From contig JAFTFV010000065.1 in assembly GCA_017458265.1 (NCBI GenBank), forward strand, positions 1 through 64,000: a stretch of DNA of 64,000 bases, written 5' to 3'. The stretch is from Bacteroidales bacterium (lineage in GTDB: Bacteria > Bacteroidota > Bacteroidia > Bacteroidales > UBA932). Below, piece after piece: positions 52,401 to 60,626 of this stretch (its first letter is position 1; every line of letters begins with the position of its first letter). The translations under genes were made by a program, and so were the position numbers. The notes beneath the pieces were generated by a model. The model was not told the origin of the DNA. It ran no database searches and worked only from the letters and a program-made list of their open reading frames with translations.

Positions 52401-53842
52401 AAAGATTAGTGTACATCATGGCAGCCTGCGTTGCCATTTCTTCCTGTGCAAAAACCTACGACGTAGTTGTTGTGGGCGGCGGAACCGGCGGAACGGCAGC
52501 AGCCATTGAAGCCGCAAGAAACGGTTCCAAAGTCCTGGTCGTAGAGGAATCTCCCTGGCTGGGAGGAATGCTCACCAGCGCCGGCGTAAGCGCCGTAGAC
52601 GGCAGTTTCCGCCTCAGGGGCGGCATTTTTGCCGAGTTTACAGACTCCCTTGCCGCCCGATACGGCTCTGTGGACACTCTGTTCTCCGGATGGGTATCCA
52701 AGATTATGTTCAACCCAAGGGTAGGGGCCGAAATCTTCGGCAATATTGCCGCCGAAGCCGGAGTTGAAGTCAAATTCAACACCACCGTAACATCATTTGA
52801 AAAAGGCTGGAAGCTGAAGCTGTCGGACGGAAGCCGCGTCAAGGCCCGCATCCTCATTGACGGTACGGAACTCGGAGACCTTGCCCGGGAAGCCGGAATT
52901 CCCGCGCTTGAAGACAGCCGGGCACTTCAGGATATGACCTACGCCGCCACAGTAAAGTTTTATGACCATCCGGTACCTGTTGATAAACCGGAAGGATATG
53001 ATCCGGAGCATTATCGCACCTGCTGCGACACCTGGAGCGCGGACATGATGCTCTCCTACGGGCGCCTTCCTGACGGATATATGATGCTGAACTGGCCCCA
53101 GGGCGGGAACGACATCTACCTGGAATACCTTGACATGCCGCGTGAACAGGTGTACCGGCAGGCTAAAAACCGCACGCTCGGATACATATACTATCTCCAG
53201 AACGAGCTGGGCTTCAAGAACCTTGGCATTGCCGATGATGTCTTTCCCTCTGCCGACGGACTCCCCTTCTATCCCTACTACCGCGAAGCCCGCCGCATTG
53301 CCGGGAAGGACACAATGACCGTTGACGCAGCCAAGAATCCATACGGGCACGACCTTTATACCAGGGCGGTAGCGGTTGGAGACTATCCGGTGGACCACCA
53401 CCACAACCAGCATCCAAACAAGGAAGAACTTTCGCACCTCTGGTACGGAAAGATTCCGTCATTCAGCGTTCCGCTGGGCGTCACCATACCTGCAAACGGC
53501 CCCGAAGACTTCCTGGTTGCCGACAAAGCCGTCTCCGTGAGCTGGGAAATGAACGGCGGCGTGCGACTGCAGCCGGTAATCCTGGGCCTCGGCCAGGCGG
53601 CAGGAGCCCTTGCGGCAATTGCCGTCAAAAGCGGGAAGCACCCTTCAGAAGTCCCCGTCCGGGAAGTTCAAAGCCTTCTTCTGGACCATGGCTGTTATCT
53701 TCTCCCTTTCCTTGACCTCAAGCCCGGAGACCCCGGATTCAGGGAGCTCCAGGAGAAGGGCATAAAAGGGGAAGTCAAGGGAACCGGCCGCAGCGTGGGC
53801 TGGGCAAATGAAACATGGGTAAATGTACCGAAAGATGAATAA
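52397..53842 (+). CDS. FAD-dependent oxidoreductase, exported lipoprotein
   Basis: The 481-residue protein has a lipoprotein signal (SSC, Cys16) and then the dinucleotide-binding motif VVVVGGGTGGTAAAIEAA and ESPWLGGMLTSAG, typical of the FAD_oxidored family (PF12831). Exported members are common in Bacteroidota polysaccharide loci, but their substrates are unknown. The DHHHNQHPN stretch could hold metal. It overlaps both neighbours. Confidence 0.85.
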   Translation: MKRLVYIMAACVAISSCAKTYDVVVVGGGTGGTAAAIEAARNGSKVLVVEESPWLGGMLTSAGVSAVDGSFRLRGGIFAEFTDSLAARYGSVDTLFSGWVSKIMFNPRVGAEIFGNIAAEAGVEVKFNTTVTSFEKGWKLKLSDGSRVKARILIDGTELGDLAREAGIPALEDSRALQDMTYAATVKFYDHPVPVDKPEGYDPEHYRTCCDTWSADMMLSYGRLPDGYMMLNWPQGGNDIYLEYLDMPREQVYRQAKNRTLGYIYYLQNELGFKNLGIADDVFPSADGLPFYPYYREARRIAGKDTMTVDAAKNPYGHDLYTRAVAVGDYPVDHHHNQHPNKEELSHLWYGKIPSFSVPLGVTIPANGPEDFLVADKAVSVSWEMNGGVRLQPVILGLGQAAGALAAIAVKSGKHPSEVPVREVQSLLLDHGCYLLPFLDLKPGDPGFRELQEKGIKGEVKGTGRSVGWANETWVNVPKDE

Positions 53843-55001
53843 CAGAAACCTCGCCATTGACATTTTCAGGGGTCTCACCATGACCCTGATGGTATTCGTA
53901 AACGAATTCTGGAAAGTTTTCAACGTGCCTCACTGGCTGGAGCACTTTGCCACCATGGAGGACGGAATGGGGCTGTCGGACATCGTATTCCCGATGTTCC
54001 TCTTTGCGATGGGAATGTCCATTCCCTATGCCCTTGAGCGCCGCATAGCCAAGGGGTACAGCACGGAAAGCACCATAAAGCACATTATCTCCCGCACTTT
54101 CGCCCTTTTGGTAATGGGCGCTTTCATATGCAACCAAGAGTCCAGGGGAATGGCCGGAAACAGGGCATTGTGGGTCTTCCTTATGGTCGTGGGCTTCTTC
54201 ATCACCTGGAACCAGTATCCCAAGGACTGGAAGCCTGCACGCTGGCTGAAGACTGCAGGCATTGTGCTTTTGACCTTGCTTGCCCTGGTATACCGTTCTT
54301 CTGACGGAGAGCCATTCCAGGGGCTCTGGTGGGGAATCCTCGGACAGATTGGATGGATGTACCTTTTCTGCGCCATGGCCTATCTCCTGTGCCGAGAGCG
54401 CAAGTGGATTATCCCGCTGCTGTGGATTGTCTTGTGCTTTGTAAACCTCAGTACCGTTCAAATGCGTGACGGGAACATCTGGATAGGGTCCAATTTCATT
54501 GCAGACCTTGCCGGAGCCCTCCAGCTTGGAAAATGCTACGGCGCCGTGATGGGACTGGGCGGCATGATGCTCACCCTTGCCGACTGGAATCTTCAGAACC
54601 GCCCTGCCGCTCAGAGGATGGGTATAGGCATTGCAGCCGCTGCAGTACTTGCCGTTCTCGGGATGGCCGCCCACACCGGCTGGATTGTCTCAAAGAACCT
54701 TGGAACACTCCCCTGGTGCCTGTTTGTAACGGCATTATCCGTTGCACTTTATACCTTCCTCCGCTTTCTCGAAAGGAAGGGCTGGACAGGCTGGTTCAAG
54801 CCGCTCACACCTGCCGGAACGGCAACTCTTACCGTCTATATGATTCCCTACCTGTTCATCGCCTTATGGGTGGCCGTGAATCCCACTCCGGCCCCATGGC
54901 TCACCGGCTGGGTGGGCGTAGGTAAATGCGTTCTGATGGCAGCGGTCTATATCGGCTGCGCATGGGGGCTCACAAAAGCCGGAATCAAGCTGAAGATTTA
55001 G
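53835..55001 (+). CDS. DUF5009/COG4299 multi-pass membrane protein
   Basis: The 388-residue protein has about ten helices and the family start NLAIDIFRGLTMTLMVFVNEFWKV, with FPMFLFAMGMSI. It resembles the membrane part of heparan-alpha-glucosaminide N-acetyltransferase. From memory, a relative near murein-sugar genes in Tannerella was proposed to import N-acetylmuramate. The ATG at 53835 (MNNRNLAI) is preferred; an ATG at 53823 gives four more residues. Its end overlaps the converging GHL10 gene by 4 bp. Confidence 0.8.
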   Translation: MNNRNLAIDIFRGLTMTLMVFVNEFWKVFNVPHWLEHFATMEDGMGLSDIVFPMFLFAMGMSIPYALERRIAKGYSTESTIKHIISRTFALLVMGAFICNQESRGMAGNRALWVFLMVVGFFITWNQYPKDWKPARWLKTAGIVLLTLLALVYRSSDGEPFQGLWWGILGQIGWMYLFCAMAYLLCRERKWIIPLLWIVLCFVNLSTVQMRDGNIWIGSNFIADLAGALQLGKCYGAVMGLGGMMLTLADWNLQNRPAAQRMGIGIAAAAVLAVLGMAAHTGWIVSKNLGTLPWCLFVTALSVALYTFLRFLERKGWTGWFKPLTPAGTATLTVYMIPYLFIALWVAVNPTPAPWLTGWVGVGKCVLMAAVYIGCAWGLTKAGIKLKI

Positions 55002-56278
55002 CGCAGGCAGTCCCAATAATTGAACGCACGAATATGACAGAGGTCGAAGAGGAAAAATCCGTCGGCCTCTTTTTGCATGGTGGCCTTGATTTCCGGCAGC
55101 AGGTCACCCCTGCCTCCATTCTCAAAGCCCTTTTCATTGCCGATGTCGGGCCCGGCAGCGAAAGGAACGTCTCCGCAAAGACGCTTGCGGCCAAGTTTGG
55201 CGTAGCCTTCCATGGTCTTTTCCGTATCTCCATGAATATTTGCGGCCGGGCAGTATGCGCCCAGAATCATGAAATCTACAAGGTCGGCAAAGCCCGTGGC
55301 CTGATACTCCGGAGTTGCCCAGCTGAAGGTTGGCTCCTCTTTGACAAGGTCGTACTTCGGGCTGGTCCAGTTCACACCGCTGCGATAATATTCAGAGAAC
55401 CAGGCACCTACGTAGATGCCAAGAGGAAGGTCTTTCCTCACGGAATGAACGGCTTCGGCACATTCTGAGACAAAGTCGTGAATGACCTTGCAGCGGAAGG
55501 TGAGCCACTGCGTTTCAAGCGCGTCGGGAGTCTTGTCAAGGAAGATGTGACCGGGCTCAGTAAAGACAGGCCAGCGTTCCGGCTGTTTGCCGATGTACTG
55601 TGCAAACTGTTCCTTTGCCACGTCGGTATAGCCGGCATCCATCGCATAGTCATCATATCGGCACCGGTCCATCACAATGCCGTCCAGCCCCTCGTAGGCC
55701 GATACTTCCTTGAGCAGTTCCAGAAGGAAGGCCTGAACCTCCTTGTTCGCCGGGTCCAGGAAACGGCCGCCGACGGTAGCTGAATTGTCGGCCTGATTCA
55801 CAAGGGAGCCGTCAGGAAGCAGGTCAACTGCGCACCAGTTTTTCCGCTCCGGCCGATCATACACCATGCCGATATCACCGGCCTCGCACTTGAAACCGCC
55901 CACCATCATGTTCACTCCGGCCAGTACCTTGAGACCTGCCGCGTGGCCGGATTCTATCCATGCTTCAAGGTAGTCGAAGTCCTCTGTACGGGGGAAATAG
56001 CGCATGCCTTCCGGGGTCCAGCGTGCAACCTGCGTGAGCGCAGGTGCCACATCGGACTTGAAAAGCACATTCCCGCTCGTGGGCCTCACCTCCACTACAA
56101 CATGTGTAAAGCCCATGTCTGCAATACGTTTGCAGTCGGTCTCTATGTTCTGCCTGGAATTGCCATATTCGGCAAAATTCGCCCCAACTTCCACCCAGAC
56201 TATGCTGGGTTTCTGAACCTTCTCCGAGGCACATGACAACAAGGACAGCAGAAAAACTAAAACTGACAGTCTCTTCAT
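54998..56278 (-). CDS. GHL10-family glycosidase-like lipoprotein (copy A)
   Basis: The 426-residue lipoprotein (LLSC, Cys16) is a GHL10-type TIM barrel: VVVEVRPTSGNVLFKSDVAP, LDGIVMDRCRYDD (likely acid residues), IYVGAWFSEYYRSGVNWTSP and FFLFDLCHIRAFNYW. E. coli DigH of this family cuts peptidoglycan strands lacking stem peptides. The same blocks occur in the protein at 60627, so the two are paralogues. It follows the phosphoesterase by 1 bp. Confidence 0.85.
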   Translation of the reverse strand: MKRLSVLVFLLSLLSCASEKVQKPSIVWVEVGANFAEYGNSRQNIETDCKRIADMGFTHVVVEVRPTSGNVLFKSDVAPALTQVARWTPEGMRYFPRTEDFDYLEAWIESGHAAGLKVLAGVNMMVGGFKCEAGDIGMVYDRPERKNWCAVDLLPDGSLVNQADNSATVGGRFLDPANKEVQAFLLELLKEVSAYEGLDGIVMDRCRYDDYAMDAGYTDVAKEQFAQYIGKQPERWPVFTEPGHIFLDKTPDALETQWLTFRCKVIHDFVSECAEAVHSVRKDLPLGIYVGAWFSEYYRSGVNWTSPKYDLVKEEPTFSWATPEYQATGFADLVDFMILGAYCPAANIHGDTEKTMEGYAKLGRKRLCGDVPFAAGPDIGNEKGFENGGRGDLLPEIKATMQKEADGFFLFDLCHIRAFNYWDCLR

Positions 56279-56279
56279 A

Positions 56280-57356
56280 TTATTCTATGTTTAATAACTC
56301 TTTTTCAGTGCCGCCGTAGATGCGTACCCAGGTGCTGAAGCTGGGACTTCCTTCCCGGAACTGGAAGATTCGGCAGCCGGAGACCGTTCCGGGGGCCGTG
56401 GGGCCGTCTGAAGGGATATAGCCTTCGGGGCCAAGGTGGTTGTAGATGGTGTCACCGCCGCTGAAGCGGCCGTAAATGAAGTGGATGCCGCCGTATGGCA
56501 GCACGTAGTCACAGTCATGGTCATGGCCGGTTACTATGGCCTTCACGTCTCCCATTTCACGGAACTGGGCGAACAGGCCTGAATTGAGCCTGGACGGGCA
56601 CGGGGGCTCCCCGTTATTGCCGCAAACGGGTTCAATTCCCGCCGCCAGGGCTTCCTTGAGTTCACAAAGCGGGATGTGGAAAAATGCCATGGATGGAACC
56701 GGGACGCCACCGTTACCGGCTGTAAACTTCTCACTTAAAGCGCGGTACCAGGCAATCTGGCTGTGCCGGATATAATCGTAACAATGAATATCCTCCTCGC
56801 CCTTGAGGACCACTGCGTCCATGGAGTCAAAGAGATAAAAGACATGCTCGACACCCCTCGATCCCGAAAGGGTCAGGGCGTCGTTGGAACAGCCGTAAAC
56901 GCCTTCCTTGGGAGAAAGGTTCACGCAGCCGGGCAGCGCACGGATGGCGGTGAACATCTCTTCCCTTGAACTGCCGAACTGCGAGTCATGGTTTCCAAGC
57001 GCCACCGCCCACGGAATTCCGCTCTGGGCAAGGGGCTGGAGTATCTCCCTGGCACTCTGAATGTCCGGACGCCCGAACACGATGTCTCCGGTATGTATCA
57101 CAAGGTCCGGCCTGACACTCTCAACGGCCTCTTTCACACAGTTCAATGCACGTTCGGACCTCGGATCCCCGGCTATATAGTGGGTGTCCGTAAATTGCAG
57201 TACGGTAAAACTTCCATCCTGCCGATAATGGAAATCACGTGACGCAGCAGGGTTTATATCCTTTGCCACTGGAGCACATGCCTGCAGCACGTGCGGCGCC
57301 ACGGCCGCCGCCCCGGTAAGTACCGCTGCATTCTTCAGGAAAGATCTTCTTTTCAT
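56280..57356 (-). CDS. Metallophosphoesterase with twin-arginine signal
   Basis: The 358-residue protein starts MKRRSFLKNAAV, a Tat-type RRxFLK signal, and has a lipobox-like LQAC at Cys27. The calcineurin-like motifs are QFTDTHYI, IHTGDIVFG, LGNHDSQFG, FFHIPL and GHDHDCDY, giving the two-metal site. The substrate is unknown; relatives are purple-acid-like or nucleotide phosphatases. Its ATG overlaps the hipA stop (ATGA), so it is translated from the hipBA message. Confidence 0.88.
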   Translation of the reverse strand: MKRRSFLKNAAVLTGAAAVAPHVLQACAPVAKDINPAASRDFHYRQDGSFTVLQFTDTHYIAGDPRSERALNCVKEAVESVRPDLVIHTGDIVFGRPDIQSAREILQPLAQSGIPWAVALGNHDSQFGSSREEMFTAIRALPGCVNLSPKEGVYGCSNDALTLSGSRGVEHVFYLFDSMDAVVLKGEEDIHCYDYIRHSQIAWYRALSEKFTAGNGGVPVPSMAFFHIPLCELKEALAAGIEPVCGNNGEPPCPSRLNSGLFAQFREMGDVKAIVTGHDHDCDYVLPYGGIHFIYGRFSGGDTIYNHLGPEGYIPSDGPTAPGTVSGCRIFQFREGSPSFSTWVRIYGGTEKELLNIE

Positions 57357-58483
57357 TTCAGTTTCTCAATATGGCCCAGTCTGTTTTCACATACAGACTG
57401 GACGGTATTAACTATCTCCATGCATCGTTCATGGGGAATACGGATTCCGGTCCCGGCTTTCAAAACCAAGTCAAGCCCGGGATTGCCATCATAGAAAAGG
57501 GATGTTGCGTGTTGTCCGTTTGTTCCCTCCGGAGAGTATGTAAGGTCATATGCCGGAGCCAATTCCCATTTGGAGTCACGGCAAATGAACGAGAAGTTCT
57601 TGGCGTGGTCATCCTTATTGACAGCCACTAGATTAAACACCATGCGACGAAACATCTCCTCCACCTGGCGGGGATCCTGAGTCAGATATCCTGTAAGGGC
57701 AAGAAGATTTGTATAGTCGGCATCATGATTTCTGAAATCCGTTTTAAGGAGAGCTGCCGCCGAAAGCATATGAAGTCTCTGCCCGGAAGAATCAATGTCA
57801 AAACGCTCTATGCAGAAATATCTATCCCTAAGAAGTCCCACCTTGGGGATACTGATTCCACATTCGCGCGCAGCCGTCATATATCGGAGCTCTGTCTTGC
57901 CAATTTCCTGAGGGTCATATGTATGCCTGAACTTGACAAGCCAGTGTGCGCCATCCTTCGTCCTGAATGCGGTCTTCGGCCTGGCCCCGCCTGAATTTGC
58001 GCTGTTATAATAAAGCAAAGAGGCATCCCCGGATTCTTTTTCAGAGAACAGTTTCAATGCTTCTTCCTGAAGGATATCCAATTCCAGTTCATTTTCCGTT
58101 TCGCTTTGATGGTCGAAACCTGGCATTACGGGCATATATGACAAGGCTCCCATACCTGAATTTCCAATTATGGAAAGCCTCTGAAGCGGGGAAAGCCCTC
58201 GAAGTGACAGTCCTTCTTTCCTAAGCATCCTGTCAAGAAGAAAAAGACCATATCCGTCAGGAAGACTGTCTTCAAACACAGCAAAGGAGCCGTCAAAAAA
58301 ATCTTTTCTTCCCAAGAACAGCCCGCTTTGAAGTGGCAGTTCCGTCGGGGATATGGAAAAACCTGAAGCCAACCACTCTCTATGGTACTCGAAAACACAT
58401 ACGCCACCGGATGGGTCCATCTGCAAAATGCCGACGGGCCGCCCCCTATACATAACCTCCAAGCGATGAACTTCCTGAATCAT
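57353..58483 (-). CDS. hipA: HipA-type Ser/Thr kinase toxin
   Basis: The 376-residue protein has the HipA N-subdomain (about 1-100), the phosphate loop NSGGARPKT (Ser as in E. coli Ser150), the catalytic loop NKDDHAKNFSF and the metal site APAYDLTYS. In E. coli HipA phosphorylates glutamyl-tRNA synthetase and halts growth. All key residues are kept, so it may be active. It overlaps hipB by 4 bp and leads directly into the phosphoesterase gene. Confidence 0.93.
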   Translation of the reverse strand: MIQEVHRLEVMYRGRPVGILQMDPSGGVCVFEYHREWLASGFSISPTELPLQSGLFLGRKDFFDGSFAVFEDSLPDGYGLFLLDRMLRKEGLSLRGLSPLQRLSIIGNSGMGALSYMPVMPGFDHQSETENELELDILQEEALKLFSEKESGDASLLYYNSANSGGARPKTAFRTKDGAHWLVKFRHTYDPQEIGKTELRYMTAARECGISIPKVGLLRDRYFCIERFDIDSSGQRLHMLSAAALLKTDFRNHDADYTNLLALTGYLTQDPRQVEEMFRRMVFNLVAVNKDDHAKNFSFICRDSKWELAPAYDLTYSPEGTNGQHATSLFYDGNPGLDLVLKAGTGIRIPHERCMEIVNTVQSVCENRLGHIEKLK

Positions 58484-58791
58484 CTTCCGTTTTTCCTGTT
58501 ACGATTCTTGTTAATCACCTCCAGTTCTGCAGCCGTGCTGTATTTTGTACGGCTCATAATGGCCGACAGTTCCTCAAAGTAATCGAATTCAATGGCAAGC
58601 CGGCAGAAAGACTCCAACGAAATCTTCCCCGTCTTTTCAAATCTCTCCAGAGTAGGAGCGGGGATGCCCGTCATGGCCGAAAGCGCTCTGCGGCTATACC
58701 CTTTTTCCAACCGCCGCGCCTTGCAGTTTGCTGCCAGCCGGTCCATGAGCAGCTGGGGATTCCGAGTGTAATTGTCAAGTCTATATTCCAT
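58480..58791 (-). CDS. hipB: HipB-type antitoxin, XRE-family repressor
   Basis: The 103-residue protein has a helix-turn-helix (about 28-72; GYSRRALSAMTGIPAPTLERFEKTG) and a basic end (KNRNRKNGR). HipB binds HipA and represses its own promoter. The ATG at 58789-58791 follows an AT-rich region with a TATATTTG box. It is the first gene of the hipB-hipA-phosphoesterase-GHL10 operon. Confidence 0.9.
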   Translation of the reverse strand: MEYRLDNYTRNPQLLMDRLAANCKARRLEKGYSRRALSAMTGIPAPTLERFEKTGKISLESFCRLAIEFDYFEELSAIMSRTKYSTAAELEVINKNRNRKNGR

Positions 58792-58843
58792 AATATAATA
58801 TGCAAAAAGGCCAATTATAAGCCAGTTCAAATATTATGTTATG

Positions 58844-58874
58844 CAAATATAGTTATTTATAAGGAATTCTCCAA
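58844..58874 (-). promoter_or_regulatory. Promoter of hipB (TTGG-N19-TATATTTG)
   Basis: TATATTTG on the minus strand (58844-58851) with TTGG about 19 bp upstream. The stretch between it and the ATG is very AT-rich and could hold HipB operators, although I could not pick out a clean palindrome. Confidence 0.6.
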
Positions 58875-58882
58875 CTACTTAA

Positions 58883-58909
58883 AAGCGCCGGTCACAGGGG
58901 CCGGCGCTT
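58883..58909 (-). terminator. Terminator hairpin after the BACON lipoprotein gene
   Basis: AAGCGCCGG (58883-58891) pairs with CCGGCGCTT (58901-58909) across a 9-base loop. On the minus strand the hairpin is followed by a short T-run. It ends the operon coming from 64000 and separates it from hipB. Confidence 0.8.
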
Positions 58910-58934
58910 GAATCTGTTTAGCGACTAAGAGATA

Positions 58935-60620
58935 TTAGAGCTTGGGATACTTGACCTTGAGAAGAACGCCCCATGCAGAATCAACCAGGGTTGCAGTGAG
59001 GTCGTCACCTTCAACAGCAAGGATGACATCTGTTGTAGCGGCCTCGGCTGCATCATGGAGATAGTTTTCTGCCATGTACTGGTTTGCAGAAAGGGTGACG
59101 GGATTCTTGGGATCGGTCACATCGAAGATGTAAAGCTTTGCAGGCATCCCCCAGTGAGGGAAGTATGCCATTGCGACAACTGCAAGAATCTTCTTGCCGT
59201 TCCAGTCAATAGTTGCCATTCCGTTGGGTGCTGTAGCCCAGTCGCCAAGACCCTCGGCGACTACAGTCCATTCAGAGCCATCATAGTAATTGAGGTTGTA
59301 AAGGCCATCATACCCGCTGAAGAAGAAACCATCGGAAGCTGCAGGACCGGCAGGGACAAACACGGCACGGTTGGAGAGCCAGAGGTCATCTGCCAATTCA
59401 GGCATCGTAAGCCATGCGTCATTATTGATTCTATGGGTTGACTTGTTATACTCATTGTAATCAAAGACATCGGCTACGCCGTTCTTAATCTCCCATGCAA
59501 GACCGTAGGTGAGTCCACCATAACTACCTACACCACCATAAATCATAGTGACTATACCGTTTCCAAAGACATCACCCTTTGCGGCAACCTTGTCTGCACC
59601 GCGAGAGCCGGACCAAGCCTCATTAACCCAGGGAATGAGACATACGGGATTTGCCATTGCAGTATCATCGGCTTTGATAGCATAAATTTTTCCTACTCCC
59701 AAATAAGGCATGAGATCAGCAAGCAAGAGGTTGCCGGCATCATCGTTGGTAATGGACTGAATGGGAAGGCCTTCCGGAATCGTAATGGTGGAAGCTTCAC
59801 CAGTTGCAGGATCATACGCACGTACAGTCACAGCATCAGATACGAGAATCTTGCCATTGAACTTTGCTATAGAGGCAGTTGCATCGTGTATGGGTTCGTC
59901 TGTATTGGTAAGGTCGAAATCGGCCGGGAGAGCCTTCATCCATGCAAGGCTGGAGTGGCCGGCCTGATATACGTATGCGCGATAAACGGCATCCTGAGTC
60001 TCACCTTCTACGAGAACTCCATCCTCGTCATAAACAGGAACCTGGATTGCGGAAACGGTAAACTTCACGTAAGCCTGACGGCCGTCGTAGCCTTCATTCT
60101 TTGCCACTTTGAAAAGGCCCTTGCCGGTTGCCTTGTCATAAGTTGCGGGAGCCCAGTCAAAGGAATCGTAAATCTTTACCTCGTACTCGGGGATGTTGGT
60201 GATGACGGTAAACTCAGCATCGCCGCCTGCGACAGTCTGGTCGGGAGCATCGCTCACGATAAACACTTTGCCCTGATAGAAGATAACCTTGGCCTCTGCC
60301 TTTCCCGCTGTGATGGTAAGGTTGCCAACGCGGCCATATTCCTCTGCAGGAAGGTTCTGGGCAGTAACCTTGATTTTCGCCTCGTCGGAAGCTTCGCCCT
60401 TTGCATTGTCAAGGACAAGGAAGTCCTGGTCAACCGTTGCCGTCCATGCAGCATTGGTCTTGAAGGAAACCGTGGTAATTGATGATTCTGCATCAATATT
60501 GACAACGGCCTCAGAGATAAGGGTAATGGAATCAGGATCCGGTTCCTTTACATCTTCGGGTTTTTCGCATGCCACAAACGCCATAAGCGCTGCCGCAGCT
60601 AGGTAGAAAAGTTTTTTCAT
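58935..60620 (-). CDS. BACON-domain lipoprotein with beta-propeller-like region
   Basis: The 561-residue lipoprotein (FVAC, Cys18) has a BACON domain at about 35-115 (TTVSFKTNAAWTATVD; RVGNLTITAGKAEAKVIFYQG). A second immunoglobulin-like module with a different beginning follows to about 220. The remainder (about 225-555) is a repeat-containing beta-rich part with FNGKILVSDAV and SITNDDAGNLLLADL, probably a propeller. The partial protein at 63011 has the same blocks. Acidic residues after the Cys fit surface display. It may bind a glycan; no enzyme motif is visible. Confidence 0.75.
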   Translation of the reverse strand: MKKLFYLAAAALMAFVACEKPEDVKEPDPDSITLISEAVVNIDAESSITTVSFKTNAAWTATVDQDFLVLDNAKGEASDEAKIKVTAQNLPAEEYGRVGNLTITAGKAEAKVIFYQGKVFIVSDAPDQTVAGGDAEFTVITNIPEYEVKIYDSFDWAPATYDKATGKGLFKVAKNEGYDGRQAYVKFTVSAIQVPVYDEDGVLVEGETQDAVYRAYVYQAGHSSLAWMKALPADFDLTNTDEPIHDATASIAKFNGKILVSDAVTVRAYDPATGEASTITIPEGLPIQSITNDDAGNLLLADLMPYLGVGKIYAIKADDTAMANPVCLIPWVNEAWSGSRGADKVAAKGDVFGNGIVTMIYGGVGSYGGLTYGLAWEIKNGVADVFDYNEYNKSTHRINNDAWLTMPELADDLWLSNRAVFVPAGPAASDGFFFSGYDGLYNLNYYDGSEWTVVAEGLGDWATAPNGMATIDWNGKKILAVVAMAYFPHWGMPAKLYIFDVTDPKNPVTLSANQYMAENYLHDAAEAATTDVILAVEGDDLTATLVDSAWGVLLKVKYPKL

Positions 60621-60626
60621 AAGCTA

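Noticed and set aside
57353..58483. HipA read as a split or inactive toxin
   Set aside because: The N-subdomain, phosphate loop, catalytic loop and metal motif are all intact in one frame.
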